64,000 nt of DNA from Paraburkholderia saeva. GTDB lineage: Bacteria; Pseudomonadota; Gammaproteobacteria; Burkholderiales; Burkholderiaceae. This document shows positions 1-8,490 of the stretch, piece by piece; position 1 is the first letter of the stretch; each line of letters starts with the position of its first letter. A model generated the notes under the pieces. It was given only the letters and a program-made list of their open reading frames with translations, made no database searches and was not told the origin of the DNA. Made by a program: the position numbers and the translations under genes. Location: positions 248,001-312,000 of the forward strand of contig NZ_CAJQZC010000004.1 of assembly GCF_907164555.1 (NCBI RefSeq), given 5' to 3'.

Positions 1-531
1 TCGACCAGCCACGGCGCCGAGCCGGCGCAGGCCTTTGCCCTGCGATCCGAACAGCGGCTTGAGCACGACCTGACGGCCGGCGGCGGCCTCGCGCATCAGC
101 ACGCGCTGCGCGCAGGCCGTCGATTCGGCGGCCCACGTCGCTGGCGTGGGTACACCGTGACGGTTGAGCAGGAAACTCGTCATCGACTTGTCGACGCTGC
201 GTTCGATCGCGCGCGCGTCGTTGTAGACCGGCACGCCGCATTCGCGCAGCGCGTGCAGGATGCCGAGACGCAGCGTCACCTGTTCGAACGTGCCGCCCGC
301 GATGCCGCGCACGAACACCGCGTCGGGCAGCGTATGGCCGAAGCCGGGCAGCGCGAGCCCGTACGGCGCCCACGTCGTGTCGATGCGGCAATCCGCGAGA
401 TCGACGCAGCGGGCTTCGACGCCGCGCGCGCGAAACGCGCGCCTGAGTCGCGTGGTGTGCCAGCCGGTCTCGTCGGTCATGATCGCGACGCGCAGGCCGG
501 TTGACGGCACAAGGTCAGGCATGCTGCTCAT
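1..531 (-). CDS. ATP-grasp ligase-like protein of the H4MPT gene cluster (3' end outside window)
   Basis: This reading frame starts at the ATG at 531-529 and stays open to the left edge, so only the first 177 codons are present. The start overlaps the mch stop by four bases (ATGA), so the two genes are translationally coupled. The N-terminus (LRVAIMTDETGWHTTRLRRA) and the later VDKSMTSFLL and QVVLKPLFGSQGKGL segments match RimK/MptN-like ATP-grasp ligases; the last is the ATP-binding KP-GSQGKG loop. Methylotroph H4MPT clusters carry such a protein (called Orf9 in Methylobacterium), and a role in adding a side group to the pterin cofactor is inferred from that context. The metal-binding C-terminal half cannot be seen. 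Confidence 0.8.
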   Translation of the reverse strand, partial: MSSMPDLVPSTGLRVAIMTDETGWHTTRLRRAFRARGVEARCVDLADCRIDTTWAPYGLALPGFGHTLPDAVFVRGIAGGTFEQVTLRLGILHALRECGVPVYNDARAIERSVDKSMTSFLLNRHGVPTPATWAAESTACAQRVLMREAAAGRQVVLKPLFGSQGKGLRRLGAVAGR

Positions 532-1565
532 GGCGTGCCCCTCGCGCCCCATTGCGCCTGCAGCAGCGCCGCGTTGACGCGTCCGCCGTGATGCGTCGCG
601 CCGCTTTCAAGGCTGCTGACCCACACTTCCGCCGGGGCAAAGAGCGCCGCGTCGATCTGGTAGAAATCGTAGTTGAACGACGCGAAGATCTCCGCGAACG
701 GACGCCCGTAATCGCGTGCATTCGAGGAAGGCAGTTCCGCCGCCAGACGTCTCGCAACCGCATCCTGTCGCACGGTGAGATGCACGCGCCCGCCGTACAG
801 GATGGCGTCGTTGGTGCGGCCCATCGCCTGAATACCGTCGGGCGCGGGCGGCGGCAGCGGCGCCGCGCCGCTTGCCTCGACGACCTCGTGCAGATCGACA
901 CCGAGTACGTGCGTCTTGTGCAGCGCAACTTCGACGACGCGCGCAACGACCTGTACCGTCCCCGCTACAGCCTGTGTCGGCGTGACGATCAGCGTGAGCC
1001 GCTCTGGCGCGAGGCCGCAGTCGCGCACGACCTTGTCGATGACGACGGGCGGCGGCAGGCGGTCCACTTCCAGCACCAGCGCGCCACGGTCGTGCCGGTC
1101 GCGATAGCCGAGTTCAGTGAAGAGATCCTCCTTGCCGGCCAGCGCGCGCGCCGGTCCCGAGCCGAGCGAAAAGAACTTCTTGCCGCCCGTCTGTTCCTTC
1201 GTCGCCGAGAGGCTCCAGCCGGCGTACTGGCTACCGAGGCAGGCGATTACCGGCGACGACGTCCGCACGTCGATCGTGACCGGCCAGAACGGCTCCGCCT
1301 CCGCGTTCATGTGCGTGGTTACATGTCCGAGGCCACCCATGCAGATGCGCGCAACCAGCAGCCCGGCCTCGATGCTGCCTGGTGCCTCGATGCCCGCATC
1401 GACGATGACCGTGCCCGCGTCGGTGCGCGTTGTCGCGACACGCAGTTGTGCCGCTTCGTCGATGAGTTGCGCGACGAGCGGCGCGCTGAGTGCGTTGACG
1501 CTCAGCGCGGGCGTGGACGGCGGGCCGGACGGCGTGCCGGAAGGATCAGCCGGGGATGACGTCAT
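528..1565 (-). CDS. mch: Methenyltetrahydromethanopterin cyclohydrolase
   Basis: The 345-residue product matches Mch over its full length. The enzyme hydrolyses methenyl-H4MPT to formyl-H4MPT in the cytoplasm, the step after MtdB in formaldehyde oxidation. Visible family segments include CMGGLGHVTTH, the SPVIACLGSQYAGWSL stretch, LGSGPARALAGKE and, near the end, GRPFAEIFASFNYDFYQID. I chose the ATG at 1565 because it gives the usual N-terminus; the frame stays open upstream, but that part lies within the preceding ATP-grasp gene. The start lies 20 bases inside the end of that gene and the stop overlaps the next gene by four bases, so all three are co-translated. The Pro/Ser-rich first 20 residues look dispensable. 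Confidence 0.95.
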   Translation of the reverse strand: MTSSPADPSGTPSGPPSTPALSVNALSAPLVAQLIDEAAQLRVATTRTDAGTVIVDAGIEAPGSIEAGLLVARICMGGLGHVTTHMNAEAEPFWPVTIDVRTSSPVIACLGSQYAGWSLSATKEQTGGKKFFSLGSGPARALAGKEDLFTELGYRDRHDRGALVLEVDRLPPPVVIDKVVRDCGLAPERLTLIVTPTQAVAGTVQVVARVVEVALHKTHVLGVDLHEVVEASGAAPLPPPAPDGIQAMGRTNDAILYGGRVHLTVRQDAVARRLAAELPSSNARDYGRPFAEIFASFNYDFYQIDAALFAPAEVWVSSLESGATHHGGRVNAALLQAQWGARGTP

Positions 1566-2796
1566 GGGCGCTCTCGTGACAGGTTGCGATACGTTGCAGA
1601 AGACGCGTGCGTTCACGTTCCAGCGCATGCGGGACGTCGTCGGCCGAACGCGCGGTGACTTCCAGCGTGCAGACCGGCTGGCCGGCTTCGATGCGCGTCC
1701 CCGGCTGCGGGACGTCGCGACAGACCGGATCGTCAAGGCAGGCGTCGCTGAACGCCTGCGTGACGGTAAAGCCGTGCGGCGCGAACAGCACACGCTGGCC
1801 GGCATGGGGGCCGGTTCGATCGGGCGGCATGGCATGCCCGCGCACGAACTCGGGGAACTTGCCGTGCAGACACGCATCGATGTGACAGGCGATCAGGCCG
1901 CGCGGCCACAGTGCGGGCCACGCCCGTTCGTACAGCGCCATCGTCGACGATGGACGCGCGTTGATCTCCAGCACCTGTACCGATTCGCCGTCGAGCATGA
2001 AGTCGATACTGTTGATGCCGGTCAGCCCGACGCGCGCGACGATCGCCCGGATTGCCGCATCGACTTTTCCGGCAACGTTCCGAGGCAGATCGACGGGACC
2101 GGTCGATCCCGCATGCACGAAGGGCAGCGCGCCCGCGTTCATGACGAGCTGCTTCGCGTAGCCGACGACAACCGCTTCGCGGCGCGCCGCGATGAACAGC
2201 GCCGACATCGGGTGGCCGGTAACGAGGCGTTGAAAATAGGTGCCGGCAGCGGCTTCGTTTTGCGCGGACGCGTCGAGGGGCTTCACATGCATGCCGCCAC
2301 AGCCGTTCGCATGCTTGACGAGCCAGCCGGCCTGCCCATCGGCGGGTCGCGTGAACGTCACGGCCGGATGCGCGATATCGAGCGTATCCAGCAGCGGGAA
2401 AAAGCGCTGCGGGTCGCGCACGGCGGCACAGGCCTCTGCACTGTTGCCGAGAAAATGCGGCATGTGCGGCGCGCATTGCAGTGCACCGGCAAGCGGTTCG
2501 ATACCGCTGCCCGCAATGAACCCGAGCAGGTGAGGGATGCGCGCGACGCGCGCGAGTGCATCGAGGAGCCGGTCGCGATCGATCCGCAACGCGCCGCTGC
2601 CGTCGCCGATATCGAACCAGAGGCACGCGTGCTGCTGCGTATCGCGGTCGCCGAACATATCGAGCGCGATGACGTTGAAGCCGGCGCGTGCCGCCGATTG
2701 TGCGAGCATCCGCGCCGACAGTCCCACGACCGCGACGTAGGGCGTGCGCGAAAGTGCGGGCTTCACGGCCGGCTGCAATGACCCCGTCGATGGCAT
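1546..2796 (-). CDS. ATP-grasp protein of the H4MPT cluster (Orf5-like)
   Basis: This 416-residue protein has an N-terminal Rossmann-like pre-ATP-grasp domain (VAVVGLSARMLAQSAARAGF, about residues 20-40) and a central ATP-grasp fold. The GWLVKHANGCGGMHV segment is the nucleotide loop, and SIDFMLDGESVQVLEINARPSST supplies the metal-binding Asp, Glu and Asn typical of the family. Proteins of this kind sit next to mch in methylotrophic bacteria (Orf5 of the archaeal-type C1 cluster) and are needed for the H4MPT pathway, but I know of no settled reaction. It lies 13 bases after mtdB and overlaps mch by 20 bases. An amide-bond-forming step in cofactor synthesis is inference. Confidence 0.85.
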   Translation of the reverse strand: MPSTGSLQPAVKPALSRTPYVAVVGLSARMLAQSAARAGFNVIALDMFGDRDTQQHACLWFDIGDGSGALRIDRDRLLDALARVARIPHLLGFIAGSGIEPLAGALQCAPHMPHFLGNSAEACAAVRDPQRFFPLLDTLDIAHPAVTFTRPADGQAGWLVKHANGCGGMHVKPLDASAQNEAAAGTYFQRLVTGHPMSALFIAARREAVVVGYAKQLVMNAGALPFVHAGSTGPVDLPRNVAGKVDAAIRAIVARVGLTGINSIDFMLDGESVQVLEINARPSSTMALYERAWPALWPRGLIACHIDACLHGKFPEFVRGHAMPPDRTGPHAGQRVLFAPHGFTVTQAFSDACLDDPVCRDVPQPGTRIEAGQPVCTLEVTARSADDVPHALERERTRLLQRIATCHESAHDVIPG

Positions 2797-2809
2797 GAAC
2801 GCGGTCCGT

Positions 2810-3736
2810 TCAGGCGTTGCCGGAGGCGATCGCGCGGGCTTCGTCGAACGCTTCGGGAAAGCCGAGATAGACGGGCTTGCCGCCTGTGCGCATGCGCACG
2901 AAAAGCCGGTGCTCGACCTGATACTTGACGTTGCCGATCGCGAGCGCGCCGATGCCGATCGCGTCGTGACGCGCGGAGCCCGTGAGCGGCTTGCCGTCGT
3001 CCATCACGTTCACGCCCGCGATGCCTTCGGGCGGCACCGCGTTGACGTCGGCGGCGATCAGCAGATGCTTCGCGTGCGCGAGATCGGCGGCGGTCATCAG
3101 TTGCACGCCGGCCGCTGCCGTTGCGAACACGATTTCCGCGCGGGCGAGCGCCGCATGCAGATCCGCGGGCGAGCCTGTCGCGACGCCCGAGGTGGCGATA
3201 TCGAAGCGGCGGTTGATTTCGTCGCTCACCTGCGTGGCGCGTGCGCGGCTCGTGTGGCTCGCAATCACGACATCCGCGCCGAGCGAGGCCGCCATCGCCG
3301 CCGAAACGCGTCCCACGGCGCCGGTGCCGCCAAGAATCAGTACGCGCTTGCCGTCGAGTTCGGCCTTGTGTTCCTGCTTCAGATGACGCTCGACAAGTGC
3401 AACCAGCGCGGCCGCTGTCGTGTACGCGCCGCTTGGGTCCGCGAAGACGGACACTTCGAACGGCGGCACCATCGCCTGACGCGCGAGGTCGAGCATGTCG
3501 GCGGCCAGCATCACGTCGCGCCCGCCGATAAAGATGCCGGTGCGCGACACGCCTTTCGGTCCGCGCGAAAAGATCGCGTCCTGCGTGAGCTGGACGACAC
3601 TTTCTTCGCCGACGTTGCAGTACGGCACGACGATCTGGTAGCCGGCGTCGGCGGCCATGTTGACGTCGAACGGGCTCATCTGCGGCGTGGCCGTGAACAT
3701 GTGCAGGATATAAGGCCTTTCAGTGGCTTCGGGCAT
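2810..3736 (-). CDS. mtdB: NAD(P)-dependent methylene-H4MPT dehydrogenase
   Basis: The 308-residue protein matches MtdB, which oxidises methylene-H4MPT to methenyl-H4MPT with NAD(P)+ in the cytoplasm. The N-terminal substrate domain reads YILHMFTATPQMSPFDVNMA, and the Rossmann domain carries the dinucleotide motif GGTGAVGRVSAAMAA near residue 135. The length fits the family, which is related to MtdA but belongs with H4MPT genes. It starts at the ATG at 3736, 128 bases after mptG, and ends 13 bases before the ATP-grasp gene. With mch it gives two consecutive steps from methylene- to formyl-H4MPT. The formaldehyde-activating enzyme and the Fhc complex that should flank these steps are not in the window. 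Confidence 0.95.
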   Translation of the reverse strand: MPEATERPYILHMFTATPQMSPFDVNMAADAGYQIVVPYCNVGEESVVQLTQDAIFSRGPKGVSRTGIFIGGRDVMLAADMLDLARQAMVPPFEVSVFADPSGAYTTAAALVALVERHLKQEHKAELDGKRVLILGGTGAVGRVSAAMAASLGADVVIASHTSRARATQVSDEINRRFDIATSGVATGSPADLHAALARAEIVFATAAAGVQLMTAADLAHAKHLLIAADVNAVPPEGIAGVNVMDDGKPLTGSARHDAIGIGALAIGNVKYQVEHRLFVRMRTGGKPVYLGFPEAFDEARAIASGNA

Positions 3737-3864
3737 GGACGTAGGCTCGTTTCAGGTGGACGTCCCGCGCGGGGCCGGGCGACGGAACAGGGGGGCGCAA
3801 CGCTCGCGGATCGCATCAGGTGAGGCGCGAGACGGCGAAGCGCGACCGCTAAGGCCGGGGCGCG

Positions 3865-4908
3865 TCATGGCGCGCCGATCCCGCATTGCTGCAGGTCGAC
3901 GGCGCGCAATGTCGCGCCACGATTGCGGCCGGTGACAATCGAACACGCGACGCCGGGCCTGCCGCGCGTCGCTTCCTGGGCGATGGCGAGCGCGCCTGAG
4001 GCTTCTTCCGCACTGCGCACGAACGCGAAGCCGGTCGGCCCCCACGAGGTCTGACCGATGCCGGCGGTCTGCCGCGTTGCGACCGCTTCGAGCGCGGCAG
4101 CAACGGTGGGACTCGAAAACACGCCGCCCTGCACGGGCGCGAAATATTCGCCGATCGTCTGCTGCATCTCGGTGATGCCGTCGGCGAAGGCGTCGAAGTC
4201 GCTTTCCGCGATGCCGGGCAGGATGCGCAGCAGCACGAGATGACACACGTGGGCGGCGAGTGCCTGTGGAAACGGCGCGAGCGACGCGAGGCCGCGTTTT
4301 TCGGCTTCGCCATGCAGGCCTTCGCGCGTGGTGTCGTCGACGAGCAGGATGCGCCATGCGTCCGGAAACGGCTGGCGGAACAGGAGCGGAGGCGCTTCGG
4401 TATGTGCCTCGCCGGCGGGACCATGACCTTGCGCGGGTCCGCCGTCGACCAGGAAGCCGCCATGATCGAAGCCGAGCGTGCCGATGCCCGAGCGCGTGCC
4501 GCGCCCCAGCATGCGGGCGATTTCCGCGCTGCCGGGCGAGCGGCCCGCGAGGCGCGCATAGGCGGTGCCGATCGCAAGCGCGAGCTGCGTGCCCGAGCCC
4601 AGACCGGTATGCGCGCGCGGCGCACGCTGTACGTCGACGGAAACAGCGGGGCCGTCCCACGCAGCGCGCAGCGTCTCCACATAGCGTTCGACGCGCACGC
4701 GTTCAGCGTCGCTACGCGTGGCTTCGACGCGCATCGCATCCGCGAGCCGCATCGTCACGCGCGTGCCGCGTTCGTCGATGGTGAGGCCGACGCTGCCGAA
4801 CGCGCGCCCAAGCGACCCGTTCGGATCGAGAAAGCCCAGATGAAGACGCGCGGGCGCGTCGATCGTCACGGCCGACAGCGGGGCAAGGCCTCCGGATTGA
4901 ATCTGCAT
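3865..4908 (-). CDS. mptG: Beta-ribofuranosylaminobenzene 5'-phosphate synthase
   Basis: This 347-residue protein is a GHMP-superfamily member and matches beta-RFAP synthase, which condenses 4-hydroxybenzoate or p-aminobenzoate with PRPP in the first committed step of methanopterin synthesis. The N-terminal segment PARLHLGFLDPNGSLGR is diagnostic, and AHTGLGSGTQLALAIG (about residues 98-113) is the glycine-rich phosphate loop. The GQTSWGPTGFAFV segment near residue 280 is the conserved C-terminal motif. The presence of this gene argues that the organism makes its own H4MPT-type cofactor. The gene lies between the pterin dehydratase and mtdB on the same strand; the 190 bases upstream of it contain no gene. 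Confidence 0.93.
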   Translation of the reverse strand: MQIQSGGLAPLSAVTIDAPARLHLGFLDPNGSLGRAFGSVGLTIDERGTRVTMRLADAMRVEATRSDAERVRVERYVETLRAAWDGPAVSVDVQRAPRAHTGLGSGTQLALAIGTAYARLAGRSPGSAEIARMLGRGTRSGIGTLGFDHGGFLVDGGPAQGHGPAGEAHTEAPPLLFRQPFPDAWRILLVDDTTREGLHGEAEKRGLASLAPFPQALAAHVCHLVLLRILPGIAESDFDAFADGITEMQQTIGEYFAPVQGGVFSSPTVAAALEAVATRQTAGIGQTSWGPTGFAFVRSAEEASGALAIAQEATRGRPGVACSIVTGRNRGATLRAVDLQQCGIGAP

Positions 4909-5098
4909 CGTGAGCGTTCCTCGTTGGCAGGGGCGCGGGCGGCCTCAGGACTGGCGACGACCCACGCCTCGCGCGAATCGCGCGCATCGTGGCGCGGATC
5001 ACCTCACATCTCGCGTGTCACGCGGACCGCACGCCGGAGACTTCAAGGCAAGAGCCGTACCAGAGCCGCGCACCGGGCGTTCGCCACGTGCGCTGCGC

Positions 5099-5485
5099 TC
5101 AGGCCTTCGGCGCGTCGTACTTGATGTAGCGAAAACGCTGGTCGTCGGCAGGGGTGCCTTCGAGCGGGCCACCTTCACGGCCTGGCTGCCACTGGATCAC
5201 TTCCTCGATTTTCGTGGCGAGCGCGAAGTCCTTGTCGGTGATGCCTTTGGCCGAGTGCGTCTTCAGCTTCACGACGACAAACGCATACGAGACGTTCAGG
5301 TCCGGGTGATGCCACGCCGCTTCAGCAAGGTGGCCGACGGTGTTCACCACCATCAGCGTGCCTTTCCAGCTTTCAGTCTTGAACTTGCGGCGCAGCCATC
5401 CATCGTCGAGGTACCAGTGCTGCAACAGACCCTGCAGACGTTGCTGGATCTCCTCGTCGGAATACACGTGTTCGGCTTGAGTCAT
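5099..5485 (-). CDS. phhB: 4a-hydroxytetrahydrobiopterin (pterin carbinolamine) dehydratase
   Basis: The 128-residue protein matches pterin-4a-carbinolamine dehydratase (PCD/DCoH). The catalytic segment EAAWHHPDLNVSYAFV carries the conserved HHP, followed by the family segment KGITDKDFALATKIEEV. The typical enzyme is about 100 residues; here an N-terminal lead (TQAEHVYSDEEIQQRLQG) and a charged C-terminal tail are added. The classical role is recycling the carbinolamine formed by aromatic amino acid hydroxylases, but no hydroxylase gene lies nearby. PCD-like genes recur in H4MPT clusters of methylotrophs, so a part in pterin metabolism for this pathway is the better guess. It is the first gene of the minus-strand H4MPT run and diverges from xoxF. 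Confidence 0.9.
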   Translation of the reverse strand: MTQAEHVYSDEEIQQRLQGLLQHWYLDDGWLRRKFKTESWKGTLMVVNTVGHLAEAAWHHPDLNVSYAFVVVKLKTHSAKGITDKDFALATKIEEVIQWQPGREGGPLEGTPADDQRFRYIKYDAPKA

Positions 5486-5976
5486 GGTGCAGGTCTCCGT
5501 CGTCTGGCTATTCAGGGTGGATCAGAAAGCGCTGCAAGCAGTGCGCCAGTCGTCCGGCTGCGTGCTGCGCGACTGCGAGGTCTCCTTCGCGTTTTCCCTG
5601 AGCGGCGTGTGAAGCGGATGTCGCGCCCATGCACGGCGCGAAGGCGCGTTCCCGTGCTGCGTCGCCGCATGACAGCGTGTGCTTGCGGGCCAGCCAGCAC
5701 GCATGACGAATCGCGTATTTGACACAGTATGTGTCGCATTCCGAATGAGCGTGTATCGCACGCGGCAGGCGGTTGCGTCACTTTCCCGCGAAAAGCGCGT
5801 GTCAGGCGCGCAAACAGCATTCCGGCATGGAATATGCGAACGCTCTCCGGGAGCAAGAACCTGGCGACGAATCAGGCGAAGCACGGTCGTTACCCGCATA
5901 CGAGACAGGCGCACTCGTAGCGACACGGTAGCGCGGTCATTGACGAATCGGACGGCTTCATCAATCTGGAGGAGAC
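5486..5976. promoter_or_regulatory. Divergent control region between the H4MPT run and xoxF
   Basis: These 491 bases separate phhB from xoxF and contain no convincing gene. They must carry promoters for both directions. The clearest element is the inverted repeat at 5721-5735, overlapped on its left by a TTGACA hexamer at 5719-5724. The base composition is more mixed than in neighbouring coding DNA. A GGAGGA Shine-Dalgarno stands just before the xoxF ATG at 5977. Confidence 0.6.
5721..5735. promoter_or_regulatory. Inverted repeat GACACA-N3-TGTGTC upstream of xoxF
   Basis: The sequence GACACAGTATGTGTC is a perfect six-base inverted repeat with a three-base centre, about 240 bases before the xoxF start. 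A consensus -35 hexamer TTGACA (5719-5724) overlaps its left arm; no good -10 hexamer follows at 17 bases. A regulator binding here could affect transcription in either direction. The LysR-type gene inside the xox operon is a candidate, although LysR sites usually show T-N11-A, so this is inference. Confidence 0.45.
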
Positions 5977-7797
5977 ATGAACGTACGCACCCTGGTTCTC
6001 GGACTGGCGGTGGTGGCGGCGACGGCCCTGAATTCATTTGTTGCACAGGCCGATTCGCAGCTCGACACGCTGATCAAGAACCCATCGAACTGGGCGGCAC
6101 AGGCGGGGGATTACTCGAATCACCGCTACAGTCCACTCAAGCAGATCAACGAAAGCAATGTGGGCAAACTGCAGGTGGCCTGGACGATGTCCACGGGCGT
6201 CCTGCGCGGTCATGAAGGCTCACCGCTTGTCATCGGCGACACGATGTACATCCACTCTCCGTTTCCCAACAAGGTCATTGCAATCAACCTGAAGGATCAG
6301 ACGTTCCTCTGGCAATACGAACCGAAGCAGGACACGCAGGTGATTTCGGTGATGTGCTGCGACACGGTCAATCGCGGCCTCGCCTATGGCGACGGCAAGA
6401 TCTTCCTCCAGCAGGCCGATACGAAACTCGTCGCGCTGAACGCGAAGACGGGCGAAGTGGTCTGGACCGCGCAGAACGGCAATCCGAAAGCGGGTGAAAC
6501 CAACACCAACGCGCCGCACGTATTCGGCGACAAGGTGCTTACCGGCATTTCGGGTGGCGAGTTTGGCGTGCGCGGCCGCCTGATCGCGTACGACATCAAG
6601 ACCGGCAAGGAAGTCTGGAAGGCGTACAGCACGGGACCGGACGCGGAAATGCTGATGGACCCCGACAAGACGATGACGTGGTCGGACGGCAAGATGACGC
6701 CGATCGGCGCGGATTCGTCGCTAAAGAGCTGGAAGGGCGATCAGTGGAAGTCGGGCGGTGGCACGACGTGGGGCTGGTACGCATGGGATCCAAAGCTCAA
6801 TCTTGTCTACTACGGCACCGGCAATCCGGGTACATGGAACCCGTCGCAACGTCCCGGCGACAACAAGTGGTCGATGTCGATCTTCGCGCGTGACCTGAAC
6901 ACCGGACAGGCGAAGTGGGTGTACCAGATGACCCCGCACGACGAATGGGACTATGACGGCGTCAACGAAATGATCCTCGTGGACATCCCGATTGCAGGGA
7001 AGACGACACCGGCGATCGTCCACTTCGACCGTAACGGCTTCGGCTATACCCTGAACCGTGAAACCGGCCAGCTGCTCGTTGCCAACAAGTACGACCCGGC
7101 GGTGAACTGGGCGGATAGCGTCGATGTGAAGTCGGGTCTGCCGGTGCGCAACGCGACCTACTCGACGCAGAAGGCCGGGCCGGACCACAACGTCAAGGGC
7201 ATCTGCCCGGCTGCGCTCGGTTCGAAAGACCAGCAGCCGGCGGCCTTCGACCCGGCATCGAAGCTGTTCCTCGTGCCGACCAATCACGTCTGCATGGACT
7301 ATGAGCCGTTCGAAGTCGAATACGTATCCGGTCAACCGTTCGTGGGCGCGACGCTGTCGATGTATCCGGGCCCGAACGAAAACGGCGCGATGGGCAATTT
7401 CATCGCGTGGGATGCGGCGAAGGGCAAGATCGCCTGGTCGAAGCCGGAGAAGTTCTCGGTGTGGTCGGGCGCGCTCGCGACGGCTGGCGGCATCGCGTTC
7501 TACGGCACGCTTGAAGGCTATATCAAGGCCGTGCGCATCAAGGATGGCAAGGAACTGTGGAAGTTCAAGACGCCGTCCGGGATCATCGGCAATGTGTTTA
7601 CGTACGAGTACCAGGGCAAGCAGTTCGTCGGCGTCTATTCGGGCATCGGCGGCTGGGCAGGTATCGGCATGGCCGCGGGCCTCCAGAAATCGACGGAAGG
7701 TCTGGGCGCGGTCGGCGGCTATCGCGAACTGGCGAAGTACACGGCACTCGGCGGCACGCTCTTCGTGTTCGCCATTCCAGGCGGCGCTGGCGGCTGA
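5977..7797 (+). CDS. xoxF: Lanthanide-dependent PQQ methanol dehydrogenase XoxF
   Basis: The 606-residue precursor begins with a Sec signal peptide (cleavage near VAQADS) and is a periplasmic eight-bladed quinoprotein oxidising methanol with PQQ. The vicinal disulfide pair is Cys127-Cys128. Metal ligands equivalent to those of characterised XoxF are Glu195 (SGGEFG), Asn283 (GTGNPG) and catalytic Asp325. The residue two places on, in WDYDG, is Asp327; calcium-dependent MxaF has Ala there, so this is a lanthanide-type enzyme. A GGAGGA ribosome site precedes the ATG. It heads the operon, and a strong hairpin follows it. No mxaI, mxaF or PQQ synthesis gene is in the window. Confidence 0.97.
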   Translation: MNVRTLVLGLAVVAATALNSFVAQADSQLDTLIKNPSNWAAQAGDYSNHRYSPLKQINESNVGKLQVAWTMSTGVLRGHEGSPLVIGDTMYIHSPFPNKVIAINLKDQTFLWQYEPKQDTQVISVMCCDTVNRGLAYGDGKIFLQQADTKLVALNAKTGEVVWTAQNGNPKAGETNTNAPHVFGDKVLTGISGGEFGVRGRLIAYDIKTGKEVWKAYSTGPDAEMLMDPDKTMTWSDGKMTPIGADSSLKSWKGDQWKSGGGTTWGWYAWDPKLNLVYYGTGNPGTWNPSQRPGDNKWSMSIFARDLNTGQAKWVYQMTPHDEWDYDGVNEMILVDIPIAGKTTPAIVHFDRNGFGYTLNRETGQLLVANKYDPAVNWADSVDVKSGLPVRNATYSTQKAGPDHNVKGICPAALGSKDQQPAAFDPASKLFLVPTNHVCMDYEPFEVEYVSGQPFVGATLSMYPGPNENGAMGNFIAWDAAKGKIAWSKPEKFSVWSGALATAGGIAFYGTLEGYIKAVRIKDGKELWKFKTPSGIIGNVFTYEYQGKQFVGVYSGIGGWAGIGMAAGLQKSTEGLGAVGGYRELAKYTALGGTLFVFAIPGGAGG

Positions 7798-7835
7798 TCG
7801 CCTGATGTCTGCCCGGATGAAGTGAAGATGACGCC

Positions 7836-7865
7836 CGCCGCGCAACGGCTCAGGGTTGCGCGGCG
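7836..7865 (+). terminator. Strong hairpin between xoxF and xoxG
   Basis: An 11-base perfect stem (CGCCGCGCAAC with GTTGCGCGGCG) closes an eight-base loop in the 178-base xoxF-xoxG gap. No T-run follows, so it may act as a partial terminator or a block to 3' decay that leaves more xoxF than downstream mRNA, rather than a full stop. Confidence 0.55.
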
Positions 7866-7975
7866 GCGTTAGCGGTAGCGGCACGACAGTTGCTGCTGTC
7901 AAGGCAATTTCGTTTCGCGATGCGTGCCGCACAGGCTCATGCGCGCGAAACCCATAAACCGATGGAGACGAACGC

Positions 7976-8389
7976 ATGAAAGGCCGATTACTCCTGCCGC
8001 TCGCGATGGCACTTGTCGTTATGCCCGCATCCTTTGCCCAGACCAGCGGTGGAGCGATGAAACCCGTGGCCTACAAGGTCGTCGACGGCAACAAGGTCGA
8101 TACCGATACCTTGCAGGGCTGGAAGACGTGGCGCGCACTCGCATGTGAACGGTGTCACGGCGCAAAGCAGGAAGGCCTCGTCGGCCCATCGCTCGTTGAC
8201 GCATTCAAGACGCTCGACAAGAACGAATTCCATCGCACCGTATTTGGCGGGCGCGTGGATAAAGGCATGCCGGATTTCAGCTCCAGCACGATGATGCAGA
8301 AGAACTGGGAAAACCTGTATGCGTATCTGAAAGGCCGCTCTGACGGCAAGATCAACCCCGGCGATCTGCAGGCCCTCGATGCCAAATGA
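7976..8389 (+). CDS. xoxG: Cytochrome c electron acceptor of XoxF
   Basis: This 137-residue protein has a signal peptide (cleavage after SFAQ) and one c-type haem site, CERCH at residues 57-61. A likely axial methionine is Met98 in KGMPDF. The size and position directly after xoxF match XoxG, the periplasmic cytochrome that takes electrons from the lanthanide methanol dehydrogenase and hands them toward the terminal oxidase. The start is the ATG at 7976, preceded by GGAG at 7964-7967. No other haem motif is present. Confidence 0.92.
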   Translation: MKGRLLLPLAMALVVMPASFAQTSGGAMKPVAYKVVDGNKVDTDTLQGWKTWRALACERCHGAKQEGLVGPSLVDAFKTLDKNEFHRTVFGGRVDKGMPDFSSSTMMQKNWENLYAYLKGRSDGKINPGDLQALDAK

Positions 8390-8490
8390 AGCAAGCCATG
8401 AAGTAACACGCGATATAACAGGCGATACAACGCAGGTGGATGTTGTGTCGTGCCTCGTGAGCCGCTCGTCCCGTTCTCCCGGAGGTATCG

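Noticed and set aside
1117..2781. A 554-codon plus-strand frame opposite the H4MPT genes.
   Set aside because: The minus strand holds mch and the ATP-grasp gene with intact motifs; the plus frame is composition-driven.
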